DNA of 53,073 bases from Bacteroidales bacterium. GTDB taxonomy: Bacteria > Bacteroidota > Bacteroidia > Bacteroidales > Tenuifilaceae. The number at the start of each line of letters is the position of its first letter. Position 1 is the first letter of the stretch. Location: NCBI GenBank assembly GCA_028708425.1, contig JAQVYY010000020.1, positions 1 through 53,073 on the forward strand. The letters run 5' to 3'. The notes beneath the pieces were generated by a model. That model made no database searches. It was not told the DNA's origin and saw nothing but the letters and a program-made list of their open reading frames with translations. The position numbers and the translations under genes are program-made. Shown piece after piece: positions 25,536 to 34,172 of the stretch.

Positions 25536-25916
25536 TTAATCAACTATCTGGATCATTTTAAATGGCACCTTAATGATCGATTCGTAGTCTTCGCCTGCCT
25601 CTAGCATGTCCTCATCGTCCTCCTCGTAGTACCAGTTAATAACAACCTCATTGTTGTCTTTTTTAAGCTGCTCAAACTTTTTAAAAACATCGAGAATACA
25701 TTTAGATGAGCTTGTGTTAAAGTATTCAAGTTGCATATTTACAACCGTTTTAGGTTGTGGCGATTTGGAGTATTCCTCAAGCCAATCAACAATAGGCTTG
25801 TAGAACTCAACAGAGTTCTCCGGAATTGACCTTCCTTTAATTCCAACAACCCCTGTTTCTGGATTCATGTTAACGGTTGGTGTTTTTGGGGTACCTTCAA
25901 TGTTTATCAATTCCAT
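25536..25916 (-). CDS. siaC: SiaC-family regulatory phosphoprotein (DUF1987)
   Basis: A 126-residue protein of the SiaC/DUF1987 family. The ordered blocks are IEGTPKTPTVNMNPETGVV (5-23), GRSIPENSVEFYKPIVDWL (28-46) and the phospho-acceptor helix region EYFNTSSSKCILDVFKKFE (64-82). In Pseudomonas aeruginosa, SiaC is phosphorylated on a threonine by SiaB and its unphosphorylated form activates the diguanylate cyclase SiaD. Here the Thr/Ser cluster N-T-S-S-S (67-71) is in the equivalent position. It follows siaB after four bases. No SiaA phosphatase or SiaD cyclase gene is in the window. Confidence 0.88.
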   Translation of the reverse strand: MELINIEGTPKTPTVNMNPETGVVGIKGRSIPENSVEFYKPIVDWLEEYSKSPQPKTVVNMQLEYFNTSSSKCILDVFKKFEQLKKDNNEVVINWYYEEDDEDMLEAGEDYESIIKVPFKMIQIVD

Positions 25917-25920
25917 AATT

Positions 25921-26493
25921 TTATGTTTTACTGGTAGTTACTTCAGTGTTAATATTTGTTGTAAAGTTAAAAAAATCGTATTCAGAATTGTACTTAATAA
26001 AGTTGTACTCAAGCTTATTTCTTGTTTTCCGTGCAATGTCAATTAGTCCAAGTCCACCACCGCCTTTTTTGGAAAACTTTTGATTATTGAGAACAAATTT
26101 ATAAAATTCTTTTAACTCTTCACTTGAAAGGGAGTTAATGTTATCAATTTTCTCTTGAATTTTGGGTGTTTTATCGTTTTTTACAAAGTTACCCGTTGAT
26201 ATCCGGAACCCATCCTCAGTATAGCTTATGGTGAAAATGCCAAAATTTGAGTTCCAATCAGCTTTAATAAGCTCTTTAGGCATATCAACATGGTGATAAA
26301 GGTTTTGTAACCCCTCGACTAAAACGTTATAAAGTCTTTTTTTAATGCTGTTCTTAATGTCAGTACCCACAAGTTTATCCTCTATAAGGCTAAGAGTATC
26401 AGCAATAACCTCAGCATTAATTTCTCCTTTATAGGCAACAATCACCTCTCCCTGGTTCATTTGCTCAAAGCATGAATCGATAAATTGGCTCAT
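25921..26493 (-). CDS. siaB: SiaB-family protein kinase (DUF6272)
   Basis: A 190-residue GHKL-like kinase of the SiaB/DUF6272 family. It has an N-box-like helix with E-G-L-Q-N-L-Y-H-H (about 59-67) and a glycine-rich ATP-lid motif GGGGLGLIDIARK (about 145-157). It is expected to phosphorylate SiaC, encoded immediately downstream, in a partner switch similar to anti-sigma factor systems. A promoter with TTTG/21 bp/TATATTTG lies about 45-75 bp upstream. The output partner in this organism is unknown. Confidence 0.85.
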   Translation of the reverse strand: MSQFIDSCFEQMNQGEVIVAYKGEINAEVIADTLSLIEDKLVGTDIKNSIKKRLYNVLVEGLQNLYHHVDMPKELIKADWNSNFGIFTISYTEDGFRISTGNFVKNDKTPKIQEKIDNINSLSSEELKEFYKFVLNNQKFSKKGGGGLGLIDIARKTRNKLEYNFIKYNSEYDFFNFTTNINTEVTTSKT

Positions 26494-26535
26494 TTAGGGT
26501 GCGCTGGTTTAAGGAGGTTAAACTTATAACTGTAA

Positions 26536-26568
26536 CAAATATAACGATTTTTTATTTTTAAATGCAAA
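26536..26568 (-). promoter_or_regulatory. promoter of siaB-siaC
   Basis: On the minus strand TTTG (26568-26565), a 21-bp spacer and TATATTTG (26543-26536) match the Bacteroidota -33/-7 pattern. Transcription would start near 26530, leaving a leader of about 35 nt. Confidence 0.6.
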
Positions 26569-26645
26569 CATTTTGATTTCTATCATAAATTATTATGAGC
26601 AAACATAGTAAATATTAGGGTATCTAACGCTTCGAATTGTGCATC

Positions 26646-27803
26646 CTATTTTTCTTTGTACTTCATCTTTTTACTACCCGAATAAATATCGTATTTTAAG
26701 TACTTGCATTCAAGCGGCCCGTTGAATAGGGTATATGTTTTTGATGCGTGCAATCCAAAACGTTTAATAGCCTCCATATTCCCGCTAAGCATCCATACTT
26801 TATAGTCTTGGTATCTTTGCTTAAAACAATCACCTAGCTGCTTGTAAAAGGTGGTAATTTGCTCCTTTTTTAGCCTTTCGCCGTACGGAGGATTGGTTAT
26901 AACCGTACCAGGCCCTTGAGGCGGTTCAAAATCGAATACAGAGCGTTTTTCCGTGCTGATAAATTTGTGCATACCAGCATTTTTTGCATTTAATATGGTT
27001 AGGTCAATCGCTCTTTTTGATACATCTCCACCAATAATTGTGGGGGTAAGGTTGCGTTCGTAGCTTTCGTCGTTAAAAACCTTCTCAAAGGTATCCTTTT
27101 CGAAGTTTAGCCAATTTTCGAATCCGAAATTTTTCCTGAATATTCCTGGGGCAATTCCGCGTGCTATTAAAGCAGCTTCAATGGCAATAGTTCCCGAGCC
27201 GCACATTGGGTCTATAAATGGTGTTTTGGCATCCCACCCCGAAAGTAGTATTAAACCAGCGGCTAGCACCTCGTTAATGGGGGCAATATCCTGATAAAGC
27301 TTGTATCCTCTTTTGTGAAGCGATTCGCCCGACGAGTCTAGCAGCACGGTGCAATCATGGTTGTTAATGTGGATATGGAGCTGAATGTGGGGTTTTTTGG
27401 GGTCAACAAATGGCCTACGCCCAAAACGATCCCTGAAATGGTCGGCAACGGCATCTTTAAGCTTCAGCGCAATGTAGTGGGAGTGTGTAAATGTTTCGGA
27501 ATTTACGGTTGCATCAACTGCAAATTTATGCGATAGCTCCATTACGCTTGTCCAGTCAAACTTTTTGGCTAACCCATAGAGCTCCTCCTCGTTTCGAGCT
27601 TTAAACTCGTATATGGGCATTAGGATGCGAGTGGCTGTTCGGGTTTGAAAATTTGCCCTGTAAAGTGTTTCTGTATTACCAGTAAAGCTAACCATTCGGC
27701 GCTGAATAGTTACATCTTCGGCGCCTATGGTTTTTAACTCGTTGGCAAGTAATTCTTCTAGCCCATGAAGGGTTTTTGCTATAAAAGTTTTCTTGTCCTG
27801 CAT
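26646..27803 (-). CDS. THUMP-domain class I SAM-dependent rRNA methyltransferase (RlmL-type)
   Basis: A 385-residue RNA methyltransferase. An N-terminal THUMP domain covers about residues 45-155, with a Rossmann-type N2-guanine methyltransferase domain (about 160-375). Visible motifs are FIDPMCGSGTIAIEAALIA (SAM binding, about 197-215) and the catalytic NPPYGERLKKE (about 303). It corresponds to the N-terminal methyltransferase half of E. coli RlmL, which makes m2G2445 in 23S rRNA. It follows the DEAD-box helicase gene after 12 bases, so the two probably share a transcript with a role in ribosome biogenesis. The exact target base is inferred. Confidence 0.88.
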   Translation of the reverse strand: MQDKKTFIAKTLHGLEELLANELKTIGAEDVTIQRRMVSFTGNTETLYRANFQTRTATRILMPIYEFKARNEEELYGLAKKFDWTSVMELSHKFAVDATVNSETFTHSHYIALKLKDAVADHFRDRFGRRPFVDPKKPHIQLHIHINNHDCTVLLDSSGESLHKRGYKLYQDIAPINEVLAAGLILLSGWDAKTPFIDPMCGSGTIAIEAALIARGIAPGIFRKNFGFENWLNFEKDTFEKVFNDESYERNLTPTIIGGDVSKRAIDLTILNAKNAGMHKFISTEKRSVFDFEPPQGPGTVITNPPYGERLKKEQITTFYKQLGDCFKQRYQDYKVWMLSGNMEAIKRFGLHASKTYTLFNGPLECKYLKYDIYSGSKKMKYKEK

Positions 27804-27815
27804 GCTATATAAAAA

Positions 27816-29399
27816 TTATCTTCTTGATTTTGCTCGCGTTACTAGTGGTTTGCCTCCTTGTTTTTTACTTGAGAAAGCGTTTAGAATTGGTTCTGCATCG
27901 GCAAATGGAACAGATACGAACGAGAATTCGTCGTAAACCCCAATATCATCAAGCTTATTATCGGGTATTCTAACCTTTTCGCGAATAAGTGCTGATATAC
28001 CTCGGGGTGTCATACCATCCTTTTTCCCTAGCGCGATAAAAAGCCGTGCGGTACCCTTAGTATCTACCTTAAAGTCTCTAACCTCAGAGTAGTTACTTTC
28101 TTCGAGCTGGTTTTTAAACGCCATACGAAGCAGGGCTGCAAGCGAAACTTCGGGGCTGTTTACCTCAAGTATTCCTTCGGCCATGCTTAGGTAATCGGTG
28201 TAGCTCTCGCTTTCGATAATAGATTGTAATTCATCCTTTATACGTAGCTTCTTTATTTCAATAATATCCTGTGCTTTAGGAAGTATTTCCTTACGGATAG
28301 TCGATTTTATTGTTTTTTGGAAGTAGAGAAATTTCCTGTATTCGTCGGGAGTAATAAATGTAATGGCGGTTCCCTCTTTGCCTGCGCGTCCGGTTCGTCC
28401 TATACGGTGAATATACGAATCGGGATCCTGTGGTAAGCTGTAGTTTATAACGTGTGTGAGGTCTGAAATATCTATACCTCTGGCTGCCACATCGGTAGCT
28501 ACAAGTATATTGATGTGCTTATTTCTAAACTTTCTTAGCGTTTTCTCTCTTTGTGCTTGCGATATGTCGCCATGTAACCCTTCGCTAGAGTACCCCCTTT
28601 CAATAAGCCTCGTCGATAGTTCGTCGACATTGATACGTGTTCGGCAAAAAACGAGTCCGTAAAACTCCGGTTCAATGTCAATAATTCGGGTTAGCGCATC
28701 AAATTTATCGGATCTGCGTACCTCAAAGTATATCTGATCGGCCAAATCGGTTGCTTGGGTTTTGCTTCCTACCGATAATTTACGTGGAGAATTCATAAAC
28801 TTAGCCGAAAGCCTCACTATCCTATCGGGCATTGTAGCCGAAAATAGAAGCATTCGCTTGTCTTTAGGGGTATAGCTTAAGATAAGCTCTATGTCATCAA
28901 TAAAGCCCATGTTAAGCATCTCGTCGGCCTCATCTAGAACAAACCAATCCAGGTCGTCTAGAATAAGGTTTCTCCTTTTTAGTAGGTCGAGAATCCTGCC
29001 GGGGGTACCCACCACAATATCAGCCCCACGACGTAAGCGTCGTTGTTGCTCCGAAATTGATTGCCCTCCGTAAAGGCTAATAAGGTTGATGTTGCGAGAC
29101 CCTTTAAACGACGAGATTTCATCGGCTACCTGTAGGGCTAATTCACGTGTAGGCACAAGGATTAGGGCATTTACTGTACGCTTTTTGCCTGGGGCTAATT
29201 TTTCGAGTATGGGAAGCCCAAATGCTGCTGTTTTACCTGTTCCGGTTTGGGCCTGACCAATAATATCGCATTCCTCGTTAATAAGTACTGGTATTGCTAA
29301 CTTTTGAATAGGGGATGGGGTTTCGAATCCCTTTGCTGCTATGGTTTTAAGGGTTTCATCCGATAAACCAAGCTGACTAAAATCTGATTGTGTTTCCAT
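27816..29399 (-). CDS. DEAD-box ATP-dependent RNA helicase with DbpA-type C-terminal domain
   Basis: A 527-residue helicase containing the full motif set in order: Q motif near 10, AQTGTGKTAAFGLP (about 50), PTRELALQ, TPGRILD, DEADEML, SATMP, VATDVAARGID and HRIGRTGRAGKEG. The C-terminal part (about 455-510; GTARLFIALGKKDGM...) resembles the DbpA RNA-binding domain, which directs related helicases to 23S rRNA, and a short basic tail follows. It resembles DeaD/CshA-type proteins. Neighbouring rRNA methyltransferase and ribosomal genes agree with a ribosome assembly or cold-adaptation role. Confidence 0.93.
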   Translation of the reverse strand: METQSDFSQLGLSDETLKTIAAKGFETPSPIQKLAIPVLINEECDIIGQAQTGTGKTAAFGLPILEKLAPGKKRTVNALILVPTRELALQVADEISSFKGSRNINLISLYGGQSISEQQRRLRRGADIVVGTPGRILDLLKRRNLILDDLDWFVLDEADEMLNMGFIDDIELILSYTPKDKRMLLFSATMPDRIVRLSAKFMNSPRKLSVGSKTQATDLADQIYFEVRRSDKFDALTRIIDIEPEFYGLVFCRTRINVDELSTRLIERGYSSEGLHGDISQAQREKTLRKFRNKHINILVATDVAARGIDISDLTHVINYSLPQDPDSYIHRIGRTGRAGKEGTAITFITPDEYRKFLYFQKTIKSTIRKEILPKAQDIIEIKKLRIKDELQSIIESESYTDYLSMAEGILEVNSPEVSLAALLRMAFKNQLEESNYSEVRDFKVDTKGTARLFIALGKKDGMTPRGISALIREKVRIPDNKLDDIGVYDEFSFVSVPFADAEPILNAFSSKKQGGKPLVTRAKSRR

Positions 29400-29586
29400 T
29401 TTAAAAATAAGTTGAAGCGAACGAAGTGACCCCCTTGCTATCTAAAGTACTAACAATTTCCCATAACTATATCCCTTGGCAGGCTTATCATAAAGCACCT
29501 TTTTATGTCGACAGGTAAATATCCTCGATACTACACTGTTTAGGCATTTTATCGGTAATGATTGCCTGGGGATTCCCAGGTTTAGG

Positions 29587-31191
29587 CTATTCTTTCACAA
29601 GATGCTTGTAGCTGTCCCAGCTATTTAACACCTCAATGGCTTTTTGGAGGGCCATATTGTTCTGATTTACGATTTGAAAATAATGATTAGTTGAAAATAA
29701 ATTTTGTGCAATAAGTGCTTTTAGCTGTTTTCGTATCTCCATCTCGGAGGTTTTAAGTCCTTCTAAATCGGAGGGAAGTTTCATATCTTGGGCAAAGGTA
29801 ACCAATTCTTCAATAATACTAGGTGTTATTTCAAAATTTTGGTTAAACTTTTCAAAAGAAGCATACTTCTGGTTAAGCTCATCACGGTTCTTATCAATAT
29901 AAGAGTGAACGTACTGATTAATAATACCCATGCGTATCATTTTACCGTAATAGTCGGAGTAAAAACTAGTGTCGAATGGGGTGAAAATATCGGGTATAAT
30001 ACCCCCTCCTCCGTAAACCACCTTGTTTTTTTGTAGGGTGTAGTATTTTAACGAATCGGGCATTGCGATACTGTCAGAAGTAAAGTATTCTCCATTCTCG
30101 TAACGCTTGCTAAGCTCGCTGTAGTAGTCTTTCCTGCTACCCGAGCTGTATGGCTTTTGAATAACCCGTCCGGTAGGGGTGTGGTAGCGTGCAACGGTTA
30201 GCCTAATTAGCGATCCGTCGGGTAGGGGGAGCTGGTTTTGAACCAACCCTTTACCAAACGAACGGCGTCCGATAATAATGCCTCTATCCCAGTCCTGTAC
30301 CGCTCCCGATACAATTTCGCTGGCAGATGCAGACCCCTCATCAATAAGAATAATAAGCCGGCCACGGGTAAATTCGCCATTTATTGTTGATTTATACTCT
30401 GTATTGGGTACATTCCGACCTTCGGTATACACTATCATCTGGTCGTCGTCGAGGAAATGATCGGCTAGGGCAACCGAAGCGTTAAGATACCCACCACCGT
30501 TTCCCCTGAGATCGAGAATAAGGTCCTTCATTTTTTGCTCCTTTAGCTTATGGAGGGCTTCAAGGAATTCATCCTCTGTTTTTTGGGCAAATCGGTTTAA
30601 TTTGATGTAACCTATCCGTTTAGTTACCATGTACGATGCGTCGAGGCTGTAAATTGGGATTTTATCACGTGTAATAGTAAACTCAAGGGTTTTAGGCCAA
30701 TTTTTTCTAAGTATTTCAACCACAACTTTGGTACCCTTATCACCACGCAATTTTTTAAAAACATCCGAGTTTTTTAGCCCTATGCCTGCTACAACCTCGT
30801 TGTCTATTTTAATTATTCTATCGCCTGCAACAATGCCAACCTTTTCCGATGGCCCCCCCGGAACAGGATTTACAACCATAAGCGTGTCGTTAAGTATATT
30901 AAACTCAACGCCAATGCCTTCAAAGTTACCCTCGAGCGGTTCGTTCATGGCCTTTACATCCTCTTTCGAAATATAAACCGAGTGAGGATCCAAATTTTGT
31001 AACGTTTCCTTAATAGCGTCATCCACCAGATTATCAATATCTAGCGTGTCTACATAATCGCTAGATACGTATTGCATAAACCGAACAATTTTGTAAAGCG
31101 CTAGATTTGATGAGCTGGTTTGACTAACAACCAGCTGGGTGCTTAGTATGATTACAATAAACAGGAAAAATGATGCAATTCGACGTGTCAT
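29587..31191 (-). CDS. S41-family C-terminal processing peptidase (CtpA-like)
   Basis: A 534-residue exported serine protease. It has a signal peptide or N-terminal anchor (about 1-24), a PDZ domain (about 85-165, GIGVEFNILNDTLMVVNPVPGG split by the ligand loop), and a tail-specific protease domain (about 175-355) with LDLRGNGGG, the nucleophile region GSASASEIVSGA (near 285) and the general-base lysine in RRSFGKGLVQ. A helical C-terminal region follows. It cleaves periplasmic or envelope proteins near their C-termini. About 78 bp separate it from guaA upstream. The 187-bp gap after it (29400-29586) has no gene. Confidence 0.92.
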   Translation of the reverse strand: MTRRIASFFLFIVIILSTQLVVSQTSSSNLALYKIVRFMQYVSSDYVDTLDIDNLVDDAIKETLQNLDPHSVYISKEDVKAMNEPLEGNFEGIGVEFNILNDTLMVVNPVPGGPSEKVGIVAGDRIIKIDNEVVAGIGLKNSDVFKKLRGDKGTKVVVEILRKNWPKTLEFTITRDKIPIYSLDASYMVTKRIGYIKLNRFAQKTEDEFLEALHKLKEQKMKDLILDLRGNGGGYLNASVALADHFLDDDQMIVYTEGRNVPNTEYKSTINGEFTRGRLIILIDEGSASASEIVSGAVQDWDRGIIIGRRSFGKGLVQNQLPLPDGSLIRLTVARYHTPTGRVIQKPYSSGSRKDYYSELSKRYENGEYFTSDSIAMPDSLKYYTLQKNKVVYGGGGIIPDIFTPFDTSFYSDYYGKMIRMGIINQYVHSYIDKNRDELNQKYASFEKFNQNFEITPSIIEELVTFAQDMKLPSDLEGLKTSEMEIRKQLKALIAQNLFSTNHYFQIVNQNNMALQKAIEVLNSWDSYKHLVKE

Positions 31192-31269
31192 GTTATTGGG
31201 AGTCTGTAGTTTGAACGAAATTTTTGTTGTTGATTATTTATAACATTCGTATTGAGGAAATGTTCTGTT

Positions 31270-32799
31270 TTATTCCCACTCAATAGTTGCAGGGGGTTTC
31301 GAACTAATATCGTAAACAACCCTGTTAATGCCCTTTACGCGGTTTATTATTTCGTTTGAAATATTTGCCATAAACTCGTAGGGTAGCGGGTACCAATCGG
31401 CGGTCATCCCGTCGGTTGATGTTACAGCGCGTAGCGCTAATACATACTCGTAAGTTCTTTCATCGCCCATAACCCCAACGGTTTGTATAGGTAGTAGCAT
31501 TGCACCTGCTTGCCATATCTTATCGTAAAGGTCGAATTTTTTAAGCCCGTTTATATACACGCTATCTGCTTCCTGCAGTAGGGCAACCTTTTCGGGTGTT
31601 ACCTCGCCAAGAATTCGAATCCCCAATCCAGGCCCTGGGAATGGGTGCCTATTGAGAATATTTGAGGGCAGCTCCAGCTCATGTCCAACTTTACGAACCT
31701 CATCTTTAAATAAAAGTCTAAGGGGTTCAACTATTTTAAGCATCATGTGTTTGGGAAGCCCGCCCACGTTGTGGTGTGATTTAATGGTTGCTGATGGCCC
31801 ATTAACTGAAATCGATTCAATAACATCGGGGTATATTGTGCCCTGCGCAAGCCATGTTACGTTGGTTAGCTTGTTTGCTTCCTGATCAAAAATATCGATA
31901 AAGTTTTTGCCTATGCTTTTTCTTTTTAGCTCAGGGTCAGTAATCCCTTTTAGGGCGTTGTAGAATTGTTGCTTTGCATCAACTCCAATAACATTTAACC
32001 CAAGGTTTTTGTAAGATTTGAGAACCTCTTCAAATTCATTCTTACGAAGGAGCCCATTATCGACAAAAATACAGGTCAATTGCTTTCCAATAGCCCGATG
32101 TAATAGTAGAGCAGCCACAGAGCTATCAACGCCACCCGAAAGGCCTAAAACAACCTTATCATCTTTAACCGTATGCTTAATTTTTTTAATGGCTTCGTTT
32201 ACAAATGATGCTGGTGTCCAGTCCTGCTTGCAACCACAAACACCAACTACAAAATTGTGTAGTATTAACAACCCCTCGATGGTATGATAAACCTCGGGGT
32301 GGAACTGAATGCCATAGGTTTGCTCGTTTTTAACGTGAAAGGCACCCATTTTAACCTCGGGCGTTCCTGCAACAACTTCAAAATTATCGGGGAGTGTCAT
32401 AATGGTGTCGCCGTGCGACATCCAAACTTGGGTTGGATTTTTTACACCTTTAAACAGGATACTGTCCGTTTGAGCAATGGATAGGGTTGACTTTCCGTAC
32501 TCTCGAATTTGCGAGGGTTCAACCTTGCCACCACTGGTTTGGGCTAGAAGTTGGGCACCATAACAAATTCCTAGCAATGGAATTTTACCCCTAATATTGC
32601 TTATATCGGGTTTTGGAGCCTTGGGATCGTGAACAGAAAAGGGACTTCCAGAAAGAATAACACCTTTTATTGTTTTATCGATGGCGGGTATCTTATTGTA
32701 GGGGTGAATTTCGCAGTAAACTTTAAGTTCGCGAATTCTTCGGGCTATTAATTGGGTGTATTGCGACCCGAAATCGAGTATTAAAATTTTGCTATGCAT
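31270..32799 (-). CDS. guaA: GMP synthase (glutamine-hydrolysing)
   Basis: A 509-residue two-domain amidotransferase that converts XMP to GMP using glutamine and ATP. The class I glutaminase domain has the nucleophile in [12 protein letters not shown] and the His/Glu of QFHPEVYHT. The ATP-pyrophosphatase P-loop is [14 protein letters not shown], and the dimerisation domain ends [12 protein letters not shown]. The ATG at 32799 ([17 protein letters not shown]) is the family start. A longer frame from 32847 overlaps the rnz stop, but it would include the TACCTTTG promoter element at 32833-32826 and adds 16 residues not typical for GuaA. Confidence 0.97.
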   Translation of the reverse strand: MHSKILILDFGSQYTQLIARRIRELKVYCEIHPYNKIPAIDKTIKGVILSGSPFSVHDPKAPKPDISNIRGKIPLLGICYGAQLLAQTSGGKVEPSQIREYGKSTLSIAQTDSILFKGVKNPTQVWMSHGDTIMTLPDNFEVVAGTPEVKMGAFHVKNEQTYGIQFHPEVYHTIEGLLILHNFVVGVCGCKQDWTPASFVNEAIKKIKHTVKDDKVVLGLSGGVDSSVAALLLHRAIGKQLTCIFVDNGLLRKNEFEEVLKSYKNLGLNVIGVDAKQQFYNALKGITDPELKRKSIGKNFIDIFDQEANKLTNVTWLAQGTIYPDVIESISVNGPSATIKSHHNVGGLPKHMMLKIVEPLRLLFKDEVRKVGHELELPSNILNRHPFPGPGLGIRILGEVTPEKVALLQEADSVYINGLKKFDLYDKIWQAGAMLLPIQTVGVMGDERTYEYVLALRAVTSTDGMTADWYPLPYEFMANISNEIINRVKGINRVVYDISSKPPATIEWE

Positions 32800-32825
32800 T
32801 GTATGGTGGTTTTTAATGGGTTTGA

Positions 32826-32833
32826 CAAAGGTA
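32826..32833 (-). promoter_or_regulatory. -7 promoter element (TACCTTTG) for guaA
   Basis: On the minus strand TACCTTTG matches TAnnTTTG and lies 27 bp before the guaA ATG at 32799. It supports separate transcription of guaA from rnz. Confidence 0.5.
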
Positions 32834-32843
32834 GAAAAAAAGG

Positions 32844-33779
32844 TCATAATTTAACCCTGTTTGCTTCAATTTTGAATATGTCTCCTTCCGTGGCAGCGGA
32901 TGTGTTTGGGAATATTTGTTGCGCCTCGGTAAGGAGCGGGTCAATATCTTTGTATCGCGAAGAGAAATGACCGATTACCAGCTTTTTTACTTTTGCTAAG
33001 CTGGCAATTTTAGCCGCATCGGAGGCTGTTGAATGGCCTGTTTGTTTTGCCAGGCTTGCCATTTCGCTGCCAAAGGTAGCTTCGTGATACAGTAAGTCAA
33101 CGTTTTTAACATACTCTGCCAGCTTGCTAAAGAACATGGTGTCGCTACAGTATGCATACGAGCGGGGTGATGATGAAAGATAGGTTAACTCGCTGTTGGG
33201 GATAACCTTACCCGTTGGCAGCGTAAAGTTGGCTCCCTGTTTAATTCTTACTATCTCGCTTAGGGGTATGCAGTATTTTTCGATAAGATGTTTCTTTATG
33301 TTTGGTGTTTTTTCCTTCTCTCTAAAAATAAAACCATTACATGGTATTCGATGCTTTAAAGGGAAAGTTTCAACAATTATCTGTTGGTCTTCAAACAGTA
33401 TGCTTTTTTTTTGGTTAGCCTCTATGGGAATAAAGGATATGGCGAACTGTAGGTTTTTTATAAAAAAGTTGATGTTTTTATTAAGAATTGGTTCAAATTC
33501 TTGATGAGCGTATATGGCTAGGGGTGCTTTTCGCCCTAAAAGGTTTAGGGTTGATATTAGCCCAAAGATTCCAAGCACATGGTCGCCGTGCAGATGAGAG
33601 ATGAATATGCGCTCTAGCCGCGATAGTTTTAGCTTGTATTTACGTAGCTGTATTTGGGTACCCTCGCCGCAGTCTACTAAAAACAGCCGCTCATGCGTAT
33701 TGAACACATGAGCGGCTGGAAATCGTTTTGAGGTAGGCAGCGCGCTGCTGCTACCAAGTATGGTTACAGAGAATGTCAC
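32844..33779 (-). CDS. rnz: ribonuclease Z
   Basis: A 311-residue metallo-beta-lactamase-fold endonuclease that trims tRNA 3' ends. The zinc motif is HLHGDH (His62, His64, Asp66, His67). Also present are [12 protein letters not shown] (36-47), the flexible-arm region (about 160-200), [15 protein letters not shown] (second metal ligands) and the GHFSSRY box near 276. Length fits the short bacterial form. The start overlaps the stop of the STAS gene by four bases, so translation is likely coupled. Confidence 0.95.
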   Translation of the reverse strand: MTFSVTILGSSSALPTSKRFPAAHVFNTHERLFLVDCGEGTQIQLRKYKLKLSRLERIFISHLHGDHVLGIFGLISTLNLLGRKAPLAIYAHQEFEPILNKNINFFIKNLQFAISFIPIEANQKKSILFEDQQIIVETFPLKHRIPCNGFIFREKEKTPNIKKHLIEKYCIPLSEIVRIKQGANFTLPTGKVIPNSELTYLSSSPRSYAYCSDTMFFSKLAEYVKNVDLLYHEATFGSEMASLAKQTGHSTASDAAKIASLAKVKKLVIGHFSSRYKDIDPLLTEAQQIFPNTSAATEGDIFKIEANRVKL

Positions 33780-34141
33780 TTCTCTTGTTTTTCGCTTTCT
33801 GCTTTAGAAATTATTTGAGCAGCCTCCTCTTTTGAGTATGCAATGTTCAGAACTGTATCTAGTTGAGATATTGTTATTAAGCGCTCAACGGCATCGGTAA
33901 GCCCTGTTAAAACAAATGTTCCGTTGGCGTTTTTGCACAATCTGTTAGCAACAAGTATTGCGCTCAAGCCCGACGAATCGCAGTATCGACATGAACTCAA
34001 GTCGAGAACCATGTTTCGCTCGCCATTACCTGAAATAAGAACCAGTTCAGATTTTAAGCTTGGAGCAATATTTGTATCTAACTTTTCTTCCAGAACTTCA
34101 ACTAGAGAATAATTCTCGAGTTTGCTAATCCTAAATTCCAT
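33776..34141 (-). CDS. STAS-domain protein (anti-sigma factor antagonist type)
   Basis: A 121-residue single STAS domain similar to SpoIIAA/RsbV. It has an N-terminal strand pair and the phosphorylation loop D55-S-S-G58 followed by LSAI, which is the site phosphorylated by GHKL anti-sigma kinases in studied relatives. The C-terminus is a short charged helix with KAESEKQEK. It overlaps rnz by four bases and is 31 bp downstream of rpsA. No cognate kinase, phosphatase or sigma factor gene is next to it. Whether it communicates with SiaB, encoded 7 kb away, is only speculation. Confidence 0.88.
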   Translation of the reverse strand: MEFRISKLENYSLVEVLEEKLDTNIAPSLKSELVLISGNGERNMVLDLSSCRYCDSSGLSAILVANRLCKNANGTFVLTGLTDAVERLITISQLDTVLNIAYSKEEAAQIISKAESEKQEK

Positions 34142-34172
34142 TAATATCGGTTTTAGTGATTAATAATTTGAG

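Noticed and set aside
29565-29580. CCTGGG/CCCAGG hairpin near the end of the S41 protease gene
   Set aside because: No T-run follows it on the minus strand, so it is not supported as a terminator.
32800-32847. Longer GuaA start overlapping the rnz stop
   Set aside because: It would contain the TACCTTTG promoter motif and add 16 atypical residues; the ATG at 32799 is the family start.
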